A DNA stretch of 64,000 nucleotides from Oscillospiraceae bacterium. Its GTDB lineage: Bacteria > Bacillota_A > Clostridia > Oscillospirales > Oscillospiraceae. This document shows, piece after piece, positions 25,299 to 34,576 of the stretch. Below the pieces are notes generated by a model. That model was not told the DNA's origin, made no database searches, and saw only the letters and a program-made list of their open reading frames with translations. Numbering within the stretch: position 1 is the stretch's first letter; every line of letters starts with the position of its first letter. The stretch covers positions 1 through 64,000 of the forward strand of contig JAETOP010000004.1 of the NCBI GenBank assembly GCA_021771675.1, read 5' to 3'. The position numbers and the translations under genes were made by a program.

Positions 25299-25750
25299 AG
25301 TTAGAAATTAGGAATTAGGAGTTAGGAATGAGGAATTTAACGGGATGCCCGTAGGGGAGGCTATTAGCCTCCCGCCAAGTGACGGCTTATGAGTGCCCCG
25401 TTGGTTGCAATGGCGCGGCAGCGCCTGAGGCTGCCTTGTGTAAAGGAAGCTGACTGAGGGATTGGGCAGCAGGCACCGAAAGACGGTACAGCCCTATGCG
25501 GGGAGGTGCGTCCCCCATCGCTTTGGGATTATACCTCCTCGCCCAACATATCTGTCTCATAACTGCCTGCAGTCCCAATCCCCCCTGCCCCCCTTTACAC
25601 AAGGGGGCATGACTTCTGAACCGGTACATACTACCATTCACCGAAACACTCAAAAACCATGCAAAAGCGGGAGGATAATATCCTCCCCTACGGGATGCTT
25701 TCGCAGGGGCGATAATTTAATTCCTCATTCCTAACTCCTAATTCCTAACT
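25299..25750. mobile_element. MITE-like element with ~34-bp terminal inverted repeats
   Basis: The ends are mirror images: TTAGGAGTTAGGAATGAGGAA near 25315-25336 on the left recurs inverted at 25717-25750. Just inside is a second inverted pair built from CCCGTAGGGGAGG (about 25348 and 25684-25696). About 300 bases of the interior recur, inverted, at 57611-57900. There is no transposase gene, so it would be a non-autonomous element. It fills most of the gap between apbE and the phosphoglucomutase gene. Confidence 0.65.
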
Positions 25751-25823
25751 ATTCTACCAGGCCATTTCGGCTCTGTCAACCGGGAGGATTTCCCGGATTC
25801 TGCCCGTAAACGCATTTGCAACA

Positions 25824-25852
25824 TTGACATTTAAGACAAAATGTTTTATAGT
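25824..25852 (+). promoter_or_regulatory. Promoter of the phosphoglucomutase gene
   Basis: TTGACA (25824-25829), 17-base spacer, TATAGT (25847-25852), ending 60 bases before the ATG at 25913. AAAAGGATGGGTG serves as ribosome site. Confidence 0.8.
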
Positions 25853-25912
25853 ATTTGTGGTTGCTTTGTGTAAAATCGTTCTATTATGATATAAAAGGAT
25901 GGGTGAATCAAC

Positions 25913-27595
25913 ATGTACATGGATGATTACAAGCGTTGGACCTCTGCCCGGCTGGAGGACCCGGCGCTGACGGAGGAACTGAAAAAGATTGCCGGAAATG
26001 AAGACGAGATCAAGGACCGTTTTGCCGTAGCGCTGAAATTCGGCACCGCCGGTCTGCGGGGCGTGCTGGGAGCAGGCTCCAACCGGATGAACATTTACGT
26101 GGTCCGTCAGGCCACCCAGGGCCTGGCCAACTGGGTGAAGACCCAGGGAGGCAATCAGCTGGTTGCCATTTCCTATGACAGCCGGATCAATTCCGATGTC
26201 TTCGCCAAAACCGCTGCCTGCGTGCTGGCCGCCAACGGCATCAAGGTTCGGATTTACGACGCGCTGATGCCCGTGCCCGCCCTGTCCTTCGCCACCAGAT
26301 TCTATGGGGCCAATGCCGGTATTATGGTAACTGCCTCCCACAACCCCGCCAAGTACAACGGCTACAAGGCCTACGGCCCCGACGGCTGCCAGATGACCGA
26401 CGATGCCGCCGCCATTGTCTACGCCGAAATCCAGAAGACCGATATTCTGGATGGAGCCAGGCTTATTTCCTTTGAAGAGGGGCTTGCCTCCGGCCTGATC
26501 GAGTATGTGGGCGAGGACTGCAAGGAGGCGCTGTACGACGCCATCAAGGCCCGCTCCGTCCGCCCGGGCCTGTGCAAGACCGCGGGGCTGAAGCTGGTCT
26601 ACTCCCCCCTGAACGGCTCCGGCCTGGTGCCCGTGACCCGGGTGCTCCATGACATTGGCATCGACGACATTACCATCGTCCCCGAGCAGCAGTATCCCGA
26701 CGGCAATTTCCCCACCTGCCCCTATCCCAACCCCGAAATTTTCGAGGCGCTGCGGCTGGGCCTGGAGCTGGCCAAGAAGTCCGGGGCCGACCTGATGCTG
26801 GCCACCGACCCGGACGCCGACCGGGTGGGCATCGCCATCAAGTGCCCCGACGGCTCCTATGAGCTGGTGTCCGGCAACGAGGTTGGCGTGCTGCTGCTGG
26901 ATTACATCTGCGCCGGGCGGATTGAGAAGGGCACCATGCCTGAAAAACCCGTGGCGGTGAAGTCCATCGTCTCCACCCCCCTGGCCGACGCGGTGGCGGA
27001 AAGCTACGGCGTGGAAATGCGCAGCGTGCTCACCGGCTTCAAGTGGATCGGCGACCAGATCGCGAATCTGGAGGCCGCCGGAGAGGTGGATCGGTTCATC
27101 TTCGGCTTTGAGGAGAGCTATGGGTATCTGGCCGGCCCCTATGTCCGGGACAAGGACGCCATCATCGGCTCCATGCTCATCTGCGAAATGGCCGCCTACT
27201 ACCGCTCCATCGGCTCCTCCATCAAGGAGCGTCTGGAAGAAATTTACGCCAAGTTCGGCCGCTACCTGAACAAGGTGGATTCCTTTGAGTTCCCCGGCCT
27301 CTCCGGCATGGACAAGATGACGGGCATTATGGAGTCCCTGCGAAGCAATCCCCCCAAGGAGATTGCAGGCTACCCGGTTCGGAAGGTCACTGACTATAAA
27401 AAGCCCGAGGAAACCGGCCTGCCCGCCGCCAATGTGCTGATCTTCTCCCTGGAGGGCGGCGCCACCGTGGTGGTTCGTCCCTCCGGCACCGAGCCCAAGA
27501 TCAAGACCTACTTCACCACCCTGGGCAAGGATTTGGCCCAGGCCCAGGCCCAGAAGGACCAGCTGGCCCAGGCGCTGAAGCCCATTTTGGCATAA
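25913..27595 (+). CDS. Phosphoglucomutase/phosphomannomutase (PgcA type)
   Basis: A 560-residue alpha-D-phosphohexomutase that interconverts glucose-1-phosphate and glucose-6-phosphate (or the mannose pair). All four signature regions are visible: the phosphoserine loop TASHNPAKYNGYK, the metal loop DPDADRVG, the sugar-binding GFEESYGYL, and the phosphate-binding RPSGTEPKIK. Length fits the PgcA group of Gram-positives, which feeds cell-wall and glycolipid synthesis. It stands alone with its own promoter and terminator. Confidence 0.95.
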   Translation: MYMDDYKRWTSARLEDPALTEELKKIAGNEDEIKDRFAVALKFGTAGLRGVLGAGSNRMNIYVVRQATQGLANWVKTQGGNQLVAISYDSRINSDVFAKTAACVLAANGIKVRIYDALMPVPALSFATRFYGANAGIMVTASHNPAKYNGYKAYGPDGCQMTDDAAAIVYAEIQKTDILDGARLISFEEGLASGLIEYVGEDCKEALYDAIKARSVRPGLCKTAGLKLVYSPLNGSGLVPVTRVLHDIGIDDITIVPEQQYPDGNFPTCPYPNPEIFEALRLGLELAKKSGADLMLATDPDADRVGIAIKCPDGSYELVSGNEVGVLLLDYICAGRIEKGTMPEKPVAVKSIVSTPLADAVAESYGVEMRSVLTGFKWIGDQIANLEAAGEVDRFIFGFEESYGYLAGPYVRDKDAIIGSMLICEMAAYYRSIGSSIKERLEEIYAKFGRYLNKVDSFEFPGLSGMDKMTGIMESLRSNPPKEIAGYPVRKVTDYKKPEETGLPAANVLIFSLEGGATVVVRPSGTEPKIKTYFTTLGKDLAQAQAQKDQLAQALKPILA

Positions 27596-27600
27596 AAACA

Positions 27601-27642
27601 ATCTCCCATCCGGGGTAAAGCCCGGGTGGGAGATGCTTTTTT
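27601..27642 (+). terminator. Terminator of the phosphoglucomutase gene
   Basis: Arms ATCTCCCATCCGGG (27601-27614) and CCCGGGTGGGAGAT (27621-27634), one mismatch, followed by GCTTTTTT. It also ends just before the convergent gene at 27647. Confidence 0.9.
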
Positions 27643-27646
27643 ACGG

Positions 27647-29500
27647 TTATGCCGGGTCCATCCAGACCAAATCCATGTTGTAGATGTAGCCCAGCTTTCC
27701 GGTTTCCAGGGATACGTAGATGTTGAAATAGTGGACGTGCTCCTGGCCGGACTGGGTTCCGGAGCATTCAAACACCCAGGCGGGGGTGAGGGTCACTGCC
27801 CCTTCCTGCTCCTGCTTCACATAGCCCAGGCGGACGATGTCGCACTGGATGCTGTCGCAGAAGGATGCCTCCGGAATGTTGTTGACAACCGAGGCCACGG
27901 CCTGCTCCAGGGGGAGGGAGGAGGAAAGCGGCTCCCAGCCCGTTTCCTTCAGCATCATCAGCCCCTGGGCGGCAAAGAGCCCCTGTTCCGAGTAATAGGC
28001 ATAGGAGAGGGTTTCGTAAACGGGGATTCCCTGGTATTCCGGCTGCAAATCGACGAGGTAGCAGCCCTGTCCGGTCTGCTGGTCATAGTGGGCCACCACA
28101 TTCCAGGGGGTGAAGCGGAAGCAGGAGTAATTCGACATCAACTCTGCCACTGCCTGGCCCGCCTCCTCTCCCGTCATGGTCATTCCATCGGGGATGATGG
28201 AGGTGATGTAGTGGGGCTGGTGGTGAGTCCCGGCTTCGTCCAGGTCACGGCCGCCCATTTCCAGCAGGTAGTCGTCAAAGTATAGCTGGCCAACCCCGGT
28301 CGCCGAACAGCTGAAGCAGAGCAGGGGCCGATAGGGCTCGGGGTCGGAGAGGAAGATGTCTGTGTTTCCGCTGCTTAGCTCCGCTTCCAGCTGGGGGTAG
28401 CGCTCCACCAGCAGCTCCCGGCCCATCTTCTCCCAAAGCTGGACATCGCTCTCCATTTTGACGTTGCCCAGGGAGTGGAACTGCTGCTCGCTCACAGCGG
28501 GAACCGGGGCGTGAATGGTAAGGCTGGTGCCCCGCACCTGCTCGGTCACGTCGATGCTTCCTGTAAAGTCGCTCTCCGGGCTCCACTTGGCAGGGATGGA
28601 GGACGGGTCCAGATTGGGGACGGTGAAGTTCACCGGGAAGTCCATCCGGCCCACGGCGGCGTACTGAACCGTATCTGCCTCCAGTTGGTAGGCGTAGACG
28701 CTGACCCGGTAGGTCAGGGATACGGTGATTTCCTCCAGATTCCGGCACTTCTCCGGAATCAGCCCGCCGTTCAGGCCCGTGGCGATGGGGTCAACGGTGA
28801 AAATTCCGTTTTCGTCCAGGTCGCCGCAGGGGGCCAGATTCTCACCCTCTGCGTATACTCCGTCGGACATGTGGGACTCGTAAACCAGGAAGCTCACCCG
28901 GCCCTGCTTTTGCAGCCGCTCCTCGATGGCCCGCAGGGACGTCTCGTCCTTCACCATGCTGCGGTAGTCGGGATAGCCGCCGGGTTTCAGGGCCTCGAAG
29001 GGGAGGTTGGGGTAGGCGCTGGGGTCAAAGTCAAAATCCACCGGCTGCTCCGGGGCGTGGAACTGGCAGGCCAGAGCGATTTTCTCCCCATCGTAATAGT
29101 ATTCCAGCAGCGTCACCCCCGCCCCTTTTAGGCTGGGGATGGGGTAATCCACCCGGGTCTGGACGGACTTCTCTCCCACGGCCAGCATCATGGCCTGGGT
29201 TTCCCGCTGCTCGTCCAGCCAGGCGGCGTAGTCCGGGCGTTCCTCCCGGAGGGCATCGTCCGGGGCAGTATAGTTGTAACTGCTCCAATATTTGCCGATG
29301 AGGGATTGGATGGCTCCGGTGGCATAGGCGGTTACCGCCAGGGCCACCACCAGGCAGGCGGCCAGGATGATGGCCGTCATCCGGCGTTTGTTCAGCTTTT
29401 TCATACCGTTCCTTTCCGAAGGGAGGCGATATTCGGCGCATTCCTCCACGAGAGCGGGGTCAAGCTTATTCAAAACATCGATGATTTGGTTCCGGCTCAT
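27647..29500 (-). CDS. Transmembrane anti-sigma-type protein with large extracellular part
   Basis: A 617-residue protein encoded right after, and overlapping by four bases (ATGA), an ECF sigma factor. Residues 1-40 are cytoplasmic and charged (IIDVLNKLDPALVEECAEYR), one membrane helix follows (MTAIILAACLVVALAVTAYA), and about 550 residues lie outside. This layout is that of DUF4179-like anti-sigma proteins; the extracellular part I do not recognise beyond beta-rich, Tyr- and Pro-rich sequence, and a C-terminal part resembling a peptidase-propeptide-like fold is only a guess. It probably holds the sigma factor until an external signal acts. Confidence 0.75.
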   Translation of the reverse strand: MSRNQIIDVLNKLDPALVEECAEYRLPSERNGMKKLNKRRMTAIILAACLVVALAVTAYATGAIQSLIGKYWSSYNYTAPDDALREERPDYAAWLDEQRETQAMMLAVGEKSVQTRVDYPIPSLKGAGVTLLEYYYDGEKIALACQFHAPEQPVDFDFDPSAYPNLPFEALKPGGYPDYRSMVKDETSLRAIEERLQKQGRVSFLVYESHMSDGVYAEGENLAPCGDLDENGIFTVDPIATGLNGGLIPEKCRNLEEITVSLTYRVSVYAYQLEADTVQYAAVGRMDFPVNFTVPNLDPSSIPAKWSPESDFTGSIDVTEQVRGTSLTIHAPVPAVSEQQFHSLGNVKMESDVQLWEKMGRELLVERYPQLEAELSSGNTDIFLSDPEPYRPLLCFSCSATGVGQLYFDDYLLEMGGRDLDEAGTHHQPHYITSIIPDGMTMTGEEAGQAVAELMSNYSCFRFTPWNVVAHYDQQTGQGCYLVDLQPEYQGIPVYETLSYAYYSEQGLFAAQGLMMLKETGWEPLSSSLPLEQAVASVVNNIPEASFCDSIQCDIVRLGYVKQEQEGAVTLTPAWVFECSGTQSGQEHVHYFNIYVSLETGKLGYIYNMDLVWMDPA

Positions 29501-30054
29501 GGAAGCATCCCTTCTTTCCGTAAGTATTTTCTGAGGTTTTCACGGATGCGGAACAGCCGCACGGAGATACGGTGGGGCGTTTTCCCCAGGGTTTGGGCAA
29601 TGTCCGTGATGGAATCGGCGTAATAGTAGCGCCGGAGGAAGGCGTACCGGTCGTCGTAGGGCAGCCCCTCCAGAAATTTGCTGATGCAGCCGGCCAGCTC
29701 CTTGGCTTCCAGCTCCGATTCCACGGTGCCCAGGGCCGGGAGGGTATCCTCCAGCTCGTCCAGAGCCGCGTCAAAATGGGAATTGCGTTTCTTCGCGGTG
29801 CTGAACTGATAGCGGCTCAGGGCCTGATTCCGGGCAATGCCGCAGCAGTAGGCCCCCAGGGACATTGGAATATTGGGGGGAATGGAATTCCACACCCCCA
29901 GATAGGTATCGTTGGCGCATTCCTCCGCGTCCAGAGGGTCCACCAGAATATTGCTGATGACTTTCGTCACCGCCCTGCCGTATTTGGAAATCAGCGCCGC
30001 AATGCCCCGCTCTGAGCGCTCCAAAAACAGAGCAATGATTGCCTGATCCTCCAT
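29497..30054 (-). CDS. ECF-type sigma-70 family RNA polymerase sigma factor
   Basis: A 185-residue sigma factor with region 2 (GIAALISKYGRAVTKVISNILVDPLDAEECANDTYLGVWNSI, including the DAEECANDTY core-binding part) and region 4 (YADSITDIAQTLGKTPHRISVRLFRIRENLRKYL, a helix-turn-helix for the -35 box). Start at 30054 with AAAGGAAG upstream; the longer frame lacks a ribosome site. Together with its overlapping membrane partner it forms a cell-surface signalling pair that usually controls its own promoter; I could not identify target sites. Confidence 0.92.
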   Translation of the reverse strand: MEDQAIIALFLERSERGIAALISKYGRAVTKVISNILVDPLDAEECANDTYLGVWNSIPPNIPMSLGAYCCGIARNQALSRYQFSTAKKRNSHFDAALDELEDTLPALGTVESELEAKELAGCISKFLEGLPYDDRYAFLRRYYYADSITDIAQTLGKTPHRISVRLFRIRENLRKYLRKEGMLP

Positions 30055-30116
30055 GCTTGACCACTTCCTTTCCGTTTCACCTATATAGTCAGGAACGGGA
30101 ACCGAATATCTCACAA

Positions 30117-30152
30117 AAAATGAGCCTCTTTGCAGAGACTCATTTTTTTCAA
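30117..30152. terminator. Two-way terminator between LRR gene and sigma operon
   Basis: A hairpin built from AAAAAATGAG...CTCATTTTTTT with inner CTCT/AGAG arms; runs of A before and T after make it work in either direction. It follows the LRR gene, which ends at 30175. Confidence 0.8.
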
Positions 30153-30174
30153 GGCAAAAAGCCTTTGCAGAGCG

Positions 30175-32166
30175 TCACTCCTTCAGCCAGTCCAGGGCGT
30201 CGCTGTATTGATAGGTCAGTCCGTTCTCTTTGCAGTATTGCGCTGCGTAAGAGTCCCGGGCAACCTCAACAGTCAAGTTGTCGCACTCAGAGAATGCCTT
30301 GTCTCCAATAAAGGTGACGCTGTCTGGGATGGTGATCTGGGTCAGGGACTCACAGCGACAGAATGCCTCATCTCCAATAGAAGTGACGCTGTCGGGAATG
30401 GTAATTTGGGTCAGTGAACGGCAGTCGAAGAATGCTTCATTTTCAATGGTGGTGACGCTGTTTGGAATGGTGATTTGTTTCAGTGAGTGGCAAAAATAGA
30501 ATGTACAAGTTCCAATAGATGTAACGCTGTCAGGAATGGTTACCTGGGTCAGGGAATTGCAACAGGAGAATGCCCCATTTTCGATGGAGGTGACGCTGTC
30601 GGGAATGGTGACTTGGGATAGTGCCTCGCAATTGTAGAATATATCCTCTCCGATGGAGGCAACACTGTCCGGGATGACGATTTGAGTCAATGAAACGCAG
30701 GTGGAAAAAGCCATTTTTCCGATGGAGATGACACTGTTCGGAATGGTGATATGGGTCAGCGAAGTACAGTAAGAGAATGCGTGATCTCCGATGGAGGTAA
30801 TGCTGTCTGGAATGGTAATTTGAACCAGTGAGTCGCAATAATAGAATGCTTCATCTCCAATAGAAGTGATGGCTACCCCGTCGATTTCCCGTGGAATGTC
30901 CAGTTCAGAGGGAAAATTGGTATAATCCGTTATTTCTCCGGTGCCGTCCTCCAGAATGGTGTAGCTCCAATCGCCACTGGTGAGAATCTGAGGCTCACTT
31001 GTGTAACTCAGTTCCTGTTCTTTACAGTAGTGCTCTGCGTAGGAGCCACGAGAAACCCCAATGGTTAAGCTGTCACAACCGGAGAAGGCTTCGTTTCCGA
31101 TAGAGGTGACACTGCCCGGAATGGTAATTTGGGTTAGAGAGCTGCAGTCGGAAAATGCGTATTCTCCAATGGAGGTGACGCTGTCCGGAATGGTGATTTG
31201 GCTTAGTGAATAACAGAAGATGAATGCACAATCTCCAATAGAGGTGACACTATCTGGGATGGTGACTTCGGCAAGGGAATCGCAGCATGAGAATGTCCTA
31301 TATCTGATAGAGGTAATACTGTCGGGAATGGTGACCTGGGTCAGGGAACTACAGAAGGAGAATGCCATATTTCCGATGAAGATAACGCTGTCCGGAATGG
31401 TAATCTGGGTCAGAGAATTGCAGCTATAGAATGCTGAATCTCCGATGGAGGTGACACTGTCTGCAATGGTGATTTTGGCAAGAGAGCTACAGGAAGAGAA
31501 CGCATTGGCTCCAATGGTGGTAACACCTTTGGGAATGGTAATTTGGGTCAATGAATTGCACAAAGAGAATGCCCCATCTTCGATGGTGGTGACGCTGTCG
31601 GGAATAGTGATTTGGGTCAATGATCTACACCAAGCAAATGCGTCATTTCCGATGATTTTTATTCCCTGTGGAATGGAGTAGGAGGTATCCTCGCTCCCAT
31701 AGGGATAGGAGATGAGACGATTTTCCTGTTTGTGGAAAAGAACGCCGTCAATCACCGCAAGGGTGGGATGGTCTGGGCTGACAACCACTTTTGCAGGAGA
31801 ATTCGCAAAGGGATTTATCCCGATATTTGTCACACTGTTGGGAATGGTAACCTGGGTCAGGGAATCACAACCATAGAATGCGTAGTCATTTATGGAGGTG
31901 ACACTGCCTGGAATGGTGGCTTTGGTTTGGGTATTGCAGCCGGAGAATGCTCTGTACCCAATGGAGGTAATGGTTACACCGTTAATTTCCTGCGGGATGT
32001 CCAGCTGGGAGGCGGAGCCTCTATAACTCGTAATTTCTCCGGTGCCGTCTTCCAGAATGGTGTAGATCCAATCGCCACTGGTGAGAATCTGAGACCCCTC
32101 CGCGGACGCGGTGCCGATGAAGAGCATCGTAAGCAGAAGCGCAAAGAGCAGTGTAATTCGTTTCAT
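30175..32166 (-). CDS. Secreted BspA-like leucine-rich-repeat protein
   Basis: A 663-residue surface/secreted protein with a signal peptide (MKRITLLFALLLTMLFIGTASA) and some 20 repeats of the LRR_5/BspA type, consensus SLTQITIPDSVTSIGDxAFxxC (about 23 residues, so about 69 bases of DNA each). The protein is itself a duplication: residues from about 24 and again from about 395 begin ILTSGDW-YTILEDGTGEIT-Y followed by LDIP-EI-GV-ITSIG. A CxxQ/NYxK-like capping segment (YAEHYCKEQEL; YAAQYCKENGL) closes each half. No LPxTG or membrane anchor is seen. Such proteins bind host or microbial surface ligands; the ligand is unknown. Confidence 0.88.
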   Translation of the reverse strand: MKRITLLFALLLTMLFIGTASAEGSQILTSGDWIYTILEDGTGEITSYRGSASQLDIPQEINGVTITSIGYRAFSGCNTQTKATIPGSVTSINDYAFYGCDSLTQVTIPNSVTNIGINPFANSPAKVVVSPDHPTLAVIDGVLFHKQENRLISYPYGSEDTSYSIPQGIKIIGNDAFAWCRSLTQITIPDSVTTIEDGAFSLCNSLTQITIPKGVTTIGANAFSSCSSLAKITIADSVTSIGDSAFYSCNSLTQITIPDSVIFIGNMAFSFCSSLTQVTIPDSITSIRYRTFSCCDSLAEVTIPDSVTSIGDCAFIFCYSLSQITIPDSVTSIGEYAFSDCSSLTQITIPGSVTSIGNEAFSGCDSLTIGVSRGSYAEHYCKEQELSYTSEPQILTSGDWSYTILEDGTGEITDYTNFPSELDIPREIDGVAITSIGDEAFYYCDSLVQITIPDSITSIGDHAFSYCTSLTHITIPNSVISIGKMAFSTCVSLTQIVIPDSVASIGEDIFYNCEALSQVTIPDSVTSIENGAFSCCNSLTQVTIPDSVTSIGTCTFYFCHSLKQITIPNSVTTIENEAFFDCRSLTQITIPDSVTSIGDEAFCRCESLTQITIPDSVTFIGDKAFSECDNLTVEVARDSYAAQYCKENGLTYQYSDALDWLKE

Positions 32167-32238
32167 GAAAATACCTCCCTATTTTTGTGTATTGGCGGAA
32201 ACCGGTAAATTGTAATTTGGCGGGCAAGTACGGATTAC

Positions 32239-32270
32239 CCGTAGGGGCCGGTCAAGACCGGCCCCTACGG
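32239..32270. repeat. Perfect hairpin repeat in intergenic region
   Basis: CCGTAGGGGCCGGTC (32239-32253) and its exact complement 32256-32270 around AA. The flanking GCAAATCGCCAAA(T)-AATTTAC sequence recurs at 41537-41596 in degenerate form, so this is another dispersed intergenic element. The rest of 32167-32404 shows no gene. Confidence 0.6.
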
Positions 32271-32354
32271 GGATGCGGAGCAAATCGCCAAATTCCAATT
32301 TACTTTTACCACAGCAGCCGAGAAACGCAGAATTCTATCGCCATTGTAGCACAG

Positions 32355-32394
32355 AAAAATCCGCCGTTCAAGGAAAAATTCCCGGAACGGCGGA
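32355..32394 (-). terminator. Terminator of the amino-acid ABC-abgB operon
   Basis: Arms TCCGCCGTTC (32360-32369) and GAACGGCGGA (32385-32394); on the minus strand the hairpin is followed by TTTTTCTG, directly after the abgB stop. Confidence 0.88.
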
Positions 32395-32404
32395 AAAGAG
32401 AAAT

Positions 32405-33835
32405 TTAGGCCTGAGGGCCGGGGACGACCTCCGGGCCGATGGGACAGTCGTAGCCCTCGGCGGCGGCCTCCTGGAATTCGGCCCGGGCCGCTGCCAGCAG
32501 GGCGGGGGCAGTCATCAAATCCCAGGCACTTCCTGCCAGCACCTTGGCGGCCAGGAGCATTCCCTTGTGGCCGATGGAGCTGCGGCCGATGGACACATTC
32601 TGCCAGGAGTGGCCGGGGCTGCCGCTGGCCCAGGTGGCGGTGGTGAACTGGGCGGTGGGGGTGAGCCAGCTCACGTCGCCCACATCCGTGGAGCCGGGGC
32701 TGTAGGCCTGGGAGGGGACATAGGGCATGACGAAATCGTTGATGTCCTTCTGGCCCCCCTGGGTTTCCCGGAGCACAAAGGAACGAACCTGGGGATTGGT
32801 TTTCGTCAGCTCGCCGGGCAGCTCCCAGGCATAGGTCTGGCGCAGGGCGTGGGCGTATTCCAGCTCCTGCTGGGTGTAGACGGGGAGGGGGGCCTGATGA
32901 AGGTTTTCATCCATCACCTGTTCCAGCACCTGGTTTCCAACGGTGGAGGCGGTGCCGTCCAGCTGGCGGGCGGTAAACTCCGTATCCGTCATCAGCGCCG
33001 CCCCCTGGGCGATGCGTTCCACCCGCTCCCGCAGGGCCTTGGCCTTCCGGACGGTCTCCCCCCGAATCATGAAGATGGTCCTGGCGCCCGCCTGAACCAC
33101 GTTGGGGGACACGCCGCCGCCGTCGGTGATGGAATAGTGGATGCTGCTGTTGGGGGGCATGTGCTCCCGGAGGAACTGCACGCCTACGTGCATCAGCTCC
33201 ACCGCATCCAGGGCGGAGCGCCCGTTGTAGGGGTCGCCTGCCGCATGGGCGGCGATGCCACGGAAGCTGTACTCCACCTGGATACAGGCGGCGGAGGAGC
33301 CAACCTTAACCTCGTTGGTGTCTCCGGGGTGCCAGGTCAGGGCGGCGTCCAAATCCCGGAACTGACCGTCCCGGGCCATGAAGGTCTTTCCGGCGCAGCC
33401 TTCCTCACCGGGGCAGCCGTAGAAAATCACGGTGCCGGAGAGGGCTCCCGCTTCAATGGCCTTTTTCACGGCCAGCGCTGCTCCAAAGGCGGCTGCACCC
33501 AGCAGGTTGTGGCCGCAGCCCTGGCCGTTTCCACCCTCCGTCAGGCACTCCCGGCGGGCGGAAGCACCCACCTGGGAGAGGCCCGACAGGGCATCGAACT
33601 CCCCCAGGATGCCGATGCGGGGAGAGCCAGAACCAAAGCTGCCGGAAAAGGCGGTGGGGATGCCGCAGAGCTGCCGCTCCACGGTGAAGCCCTCCTGCTC
33701 CAGAAGGTCACAGTAGTATTCTGCGGACTTGTATTCCTCCATGGACAATTCAGAAAAATCCCAGATTTTGTCGCTGAGTTCGATGATTTCCGGGGCGTTT
33801 TCTTCAATGATTTCGTATAAAACTTGTTTTTCCAT
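32405..33835 (-). CDS. M20-family amidohydrolase, AbgB-like
   Basis: A 476-residue zinc-dependent amidohydrolase of the M20 family, closest in character to AbgB (p-aminobenzoyl-glutamate hydrolase subunit). Family landmarks: RIGILGEFDALSG, GQGCGHNLLGAAAFGAA (Cys/His in the metal region), YGCPGEEGCAGKTFMARDG (general-base Glu), and a bacterial exopeptidase dimerisation domain in the middle (YSFRGIAAHAAGDPYNGRSALDAVELM). The ATG follows the stop of the upstream ATPase with no gap (TAAATG), so it is translationally coupled to the importer. The importer probably supplies its substrate, an N-acyl or aminobenzoyl amino acid or similar amide; the exact one cannot be read here. Confidence 0.85.
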   Translation of the reverse strand: MEKQVLYEIIEENAPEIIELSDKIWDFSELSMEEYKSAEYYCDLLEQEGFTVERQLCGIPTAFSGSFGSGSPRIGILGEFDALSGLSQVGASARRECLTEGGNGQGCGHNLLGAAAFGAALAVKKAIEAGALSGTVIFYGCPGEEGCAGKTFMARDGQFRDLDAALTWHPGDTNEVKVGSSAACIQVEYSFRGIAAHAAGDPYNGRSALDAVELMHVGVQFLREHMPPNSSIHYSITDGGGVSPNVVQAGARTIFMIRGETVRKAKALRERVERIAQGAALMTDTEFTARQLDGTASTVGNQVLEQVMDENLHQAPLPVYTQQELEYAHALRQTYAWELPGELTKTNPQVRSFVLRETQGGQKDINDFVMPYVPSQAYSPGSTDVGDVSWLTPTAQFTTATWASGSPGHSWQNVSIGRSSIGHKGMLLAAKVLAGSAWDLMTAPALLAAARAEFQEAAAEGYDCPIGPEVVPGPQA

Positions 33836-34564
33836 TTACAGCACCTTGGACAGAAAGTCCTGAAGCCGGGGGTGACCCGGGTGGTCGAACAGCTGGGCGG
33901 GAGGGGCCTGCTCCAAAATATTGCCCTCGGCCATGAACAGCACCCGGTCGGAAACCTCCCGGGCGAAGCGCATCTCGTGGGTGACGATGACGCTGGTCAT
34001 GCCGGTGGAAACCAGACTCTTGATGACATCCAGCACCTCGCCCACCATTTCCGGGTCCAGAGCGGAGGTGGGCTCGTCAAAGAGCATCACATCCGGCTCC
34101 ATGGCCAGAGCCCGGACAATGGCCAGCCGCTGCTTCTGACCGCCGGAGAGCTTGCCGGGCATTTCGTCAAATTTGTCGATGAGGCCCACCCGGTTTAAGA
34201 GCTCCCTGGCCATGTCATTGGCCTCGGCCTGGGTCTTGCCCTTTAAGAGCATGGGGGCCATGGTGATGTTCTCCGCCACGCTCAGGTGGGGGAACACATT
34301 GAAATGCTGGAACACCATGCCCATTTTCTGCCGGTGGGTGTCAATGTCCACATGCTTGCCGGTGATTTCCTTTCCTTCAAAGAAAATCTGGCCCTTTTCC
34401 GGCTTCTCCAGCAGGTTCAGGCAGCGCAGGAAGGTGCTCTTGCCGCCGCCGGAGGGGCCGATGATGGACACCACCTCGCCCTTTTCGATGGTTTCGCTGA
34501 CGCCCTTCAACACTTGCAGCTGGCCGAAGCTCTTATGAAGATCCACGGTCTTAATCATTTCCAT
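33836..34564 (-). CDS. Amino-acid-type ABC importer ATPase 2 (GlnQ-like)
   Basis: A 242-residue polar-amino-acid importer ATPase: Walker [10 protein letters not shown], signature LSGGQKQR, Walker [16 protein letters not shown]-loop VTHEM. It is highly similar to the product of the gene just upstream. The two may work as a heterodimer on a single permease. The gene ends immediately before abgB. Confidence 0.94.
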   Translation of the reverse strand: MEMIKTVDLHKSFGQLQVLKGVSETIEKGEVVSIIGPSGGGKSTFLRCLNLLEKPEKGQIFFEGKEITGKHVDIDTHRQKMGMVFQHFNVFPHLSVAENITMAPMLLKGKTQAEANDMARELLNRVGLIDKFDEMPGKLSGGQKQRLAIVRALAMEPDVMLFDEPTSALDPEMVGEVLDVIKSLVSTGMTSVIVTHEMRFAREVSDRVLFMAEGNILEQAPPAQLFDHPGHPRLQDFLSKVL

Positions 34565-34576
34565 GGGGGCATCCTC

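Noticed and set aside
25754..27601. A 615-codon minus-strand frame opposite phosphoglucomutase
   Set aside because: The plus frame has all mutase motifs; the minus product is Gly/Val/His-rich with no domain and no start signals.
30240..32000. Regular ~69-base repeats that could suggest a CRISPR-like array
   Set aside because: They are in frame, without unique spacers, and encode 23-residue leucine-rich repeats.
32273..33820. A 515-codon plus-strand frame opposite the AbgB-like gene
   Set aside because: Shadow of the M20 gene; the beginning lies in a repeat and it has no ribosome site.
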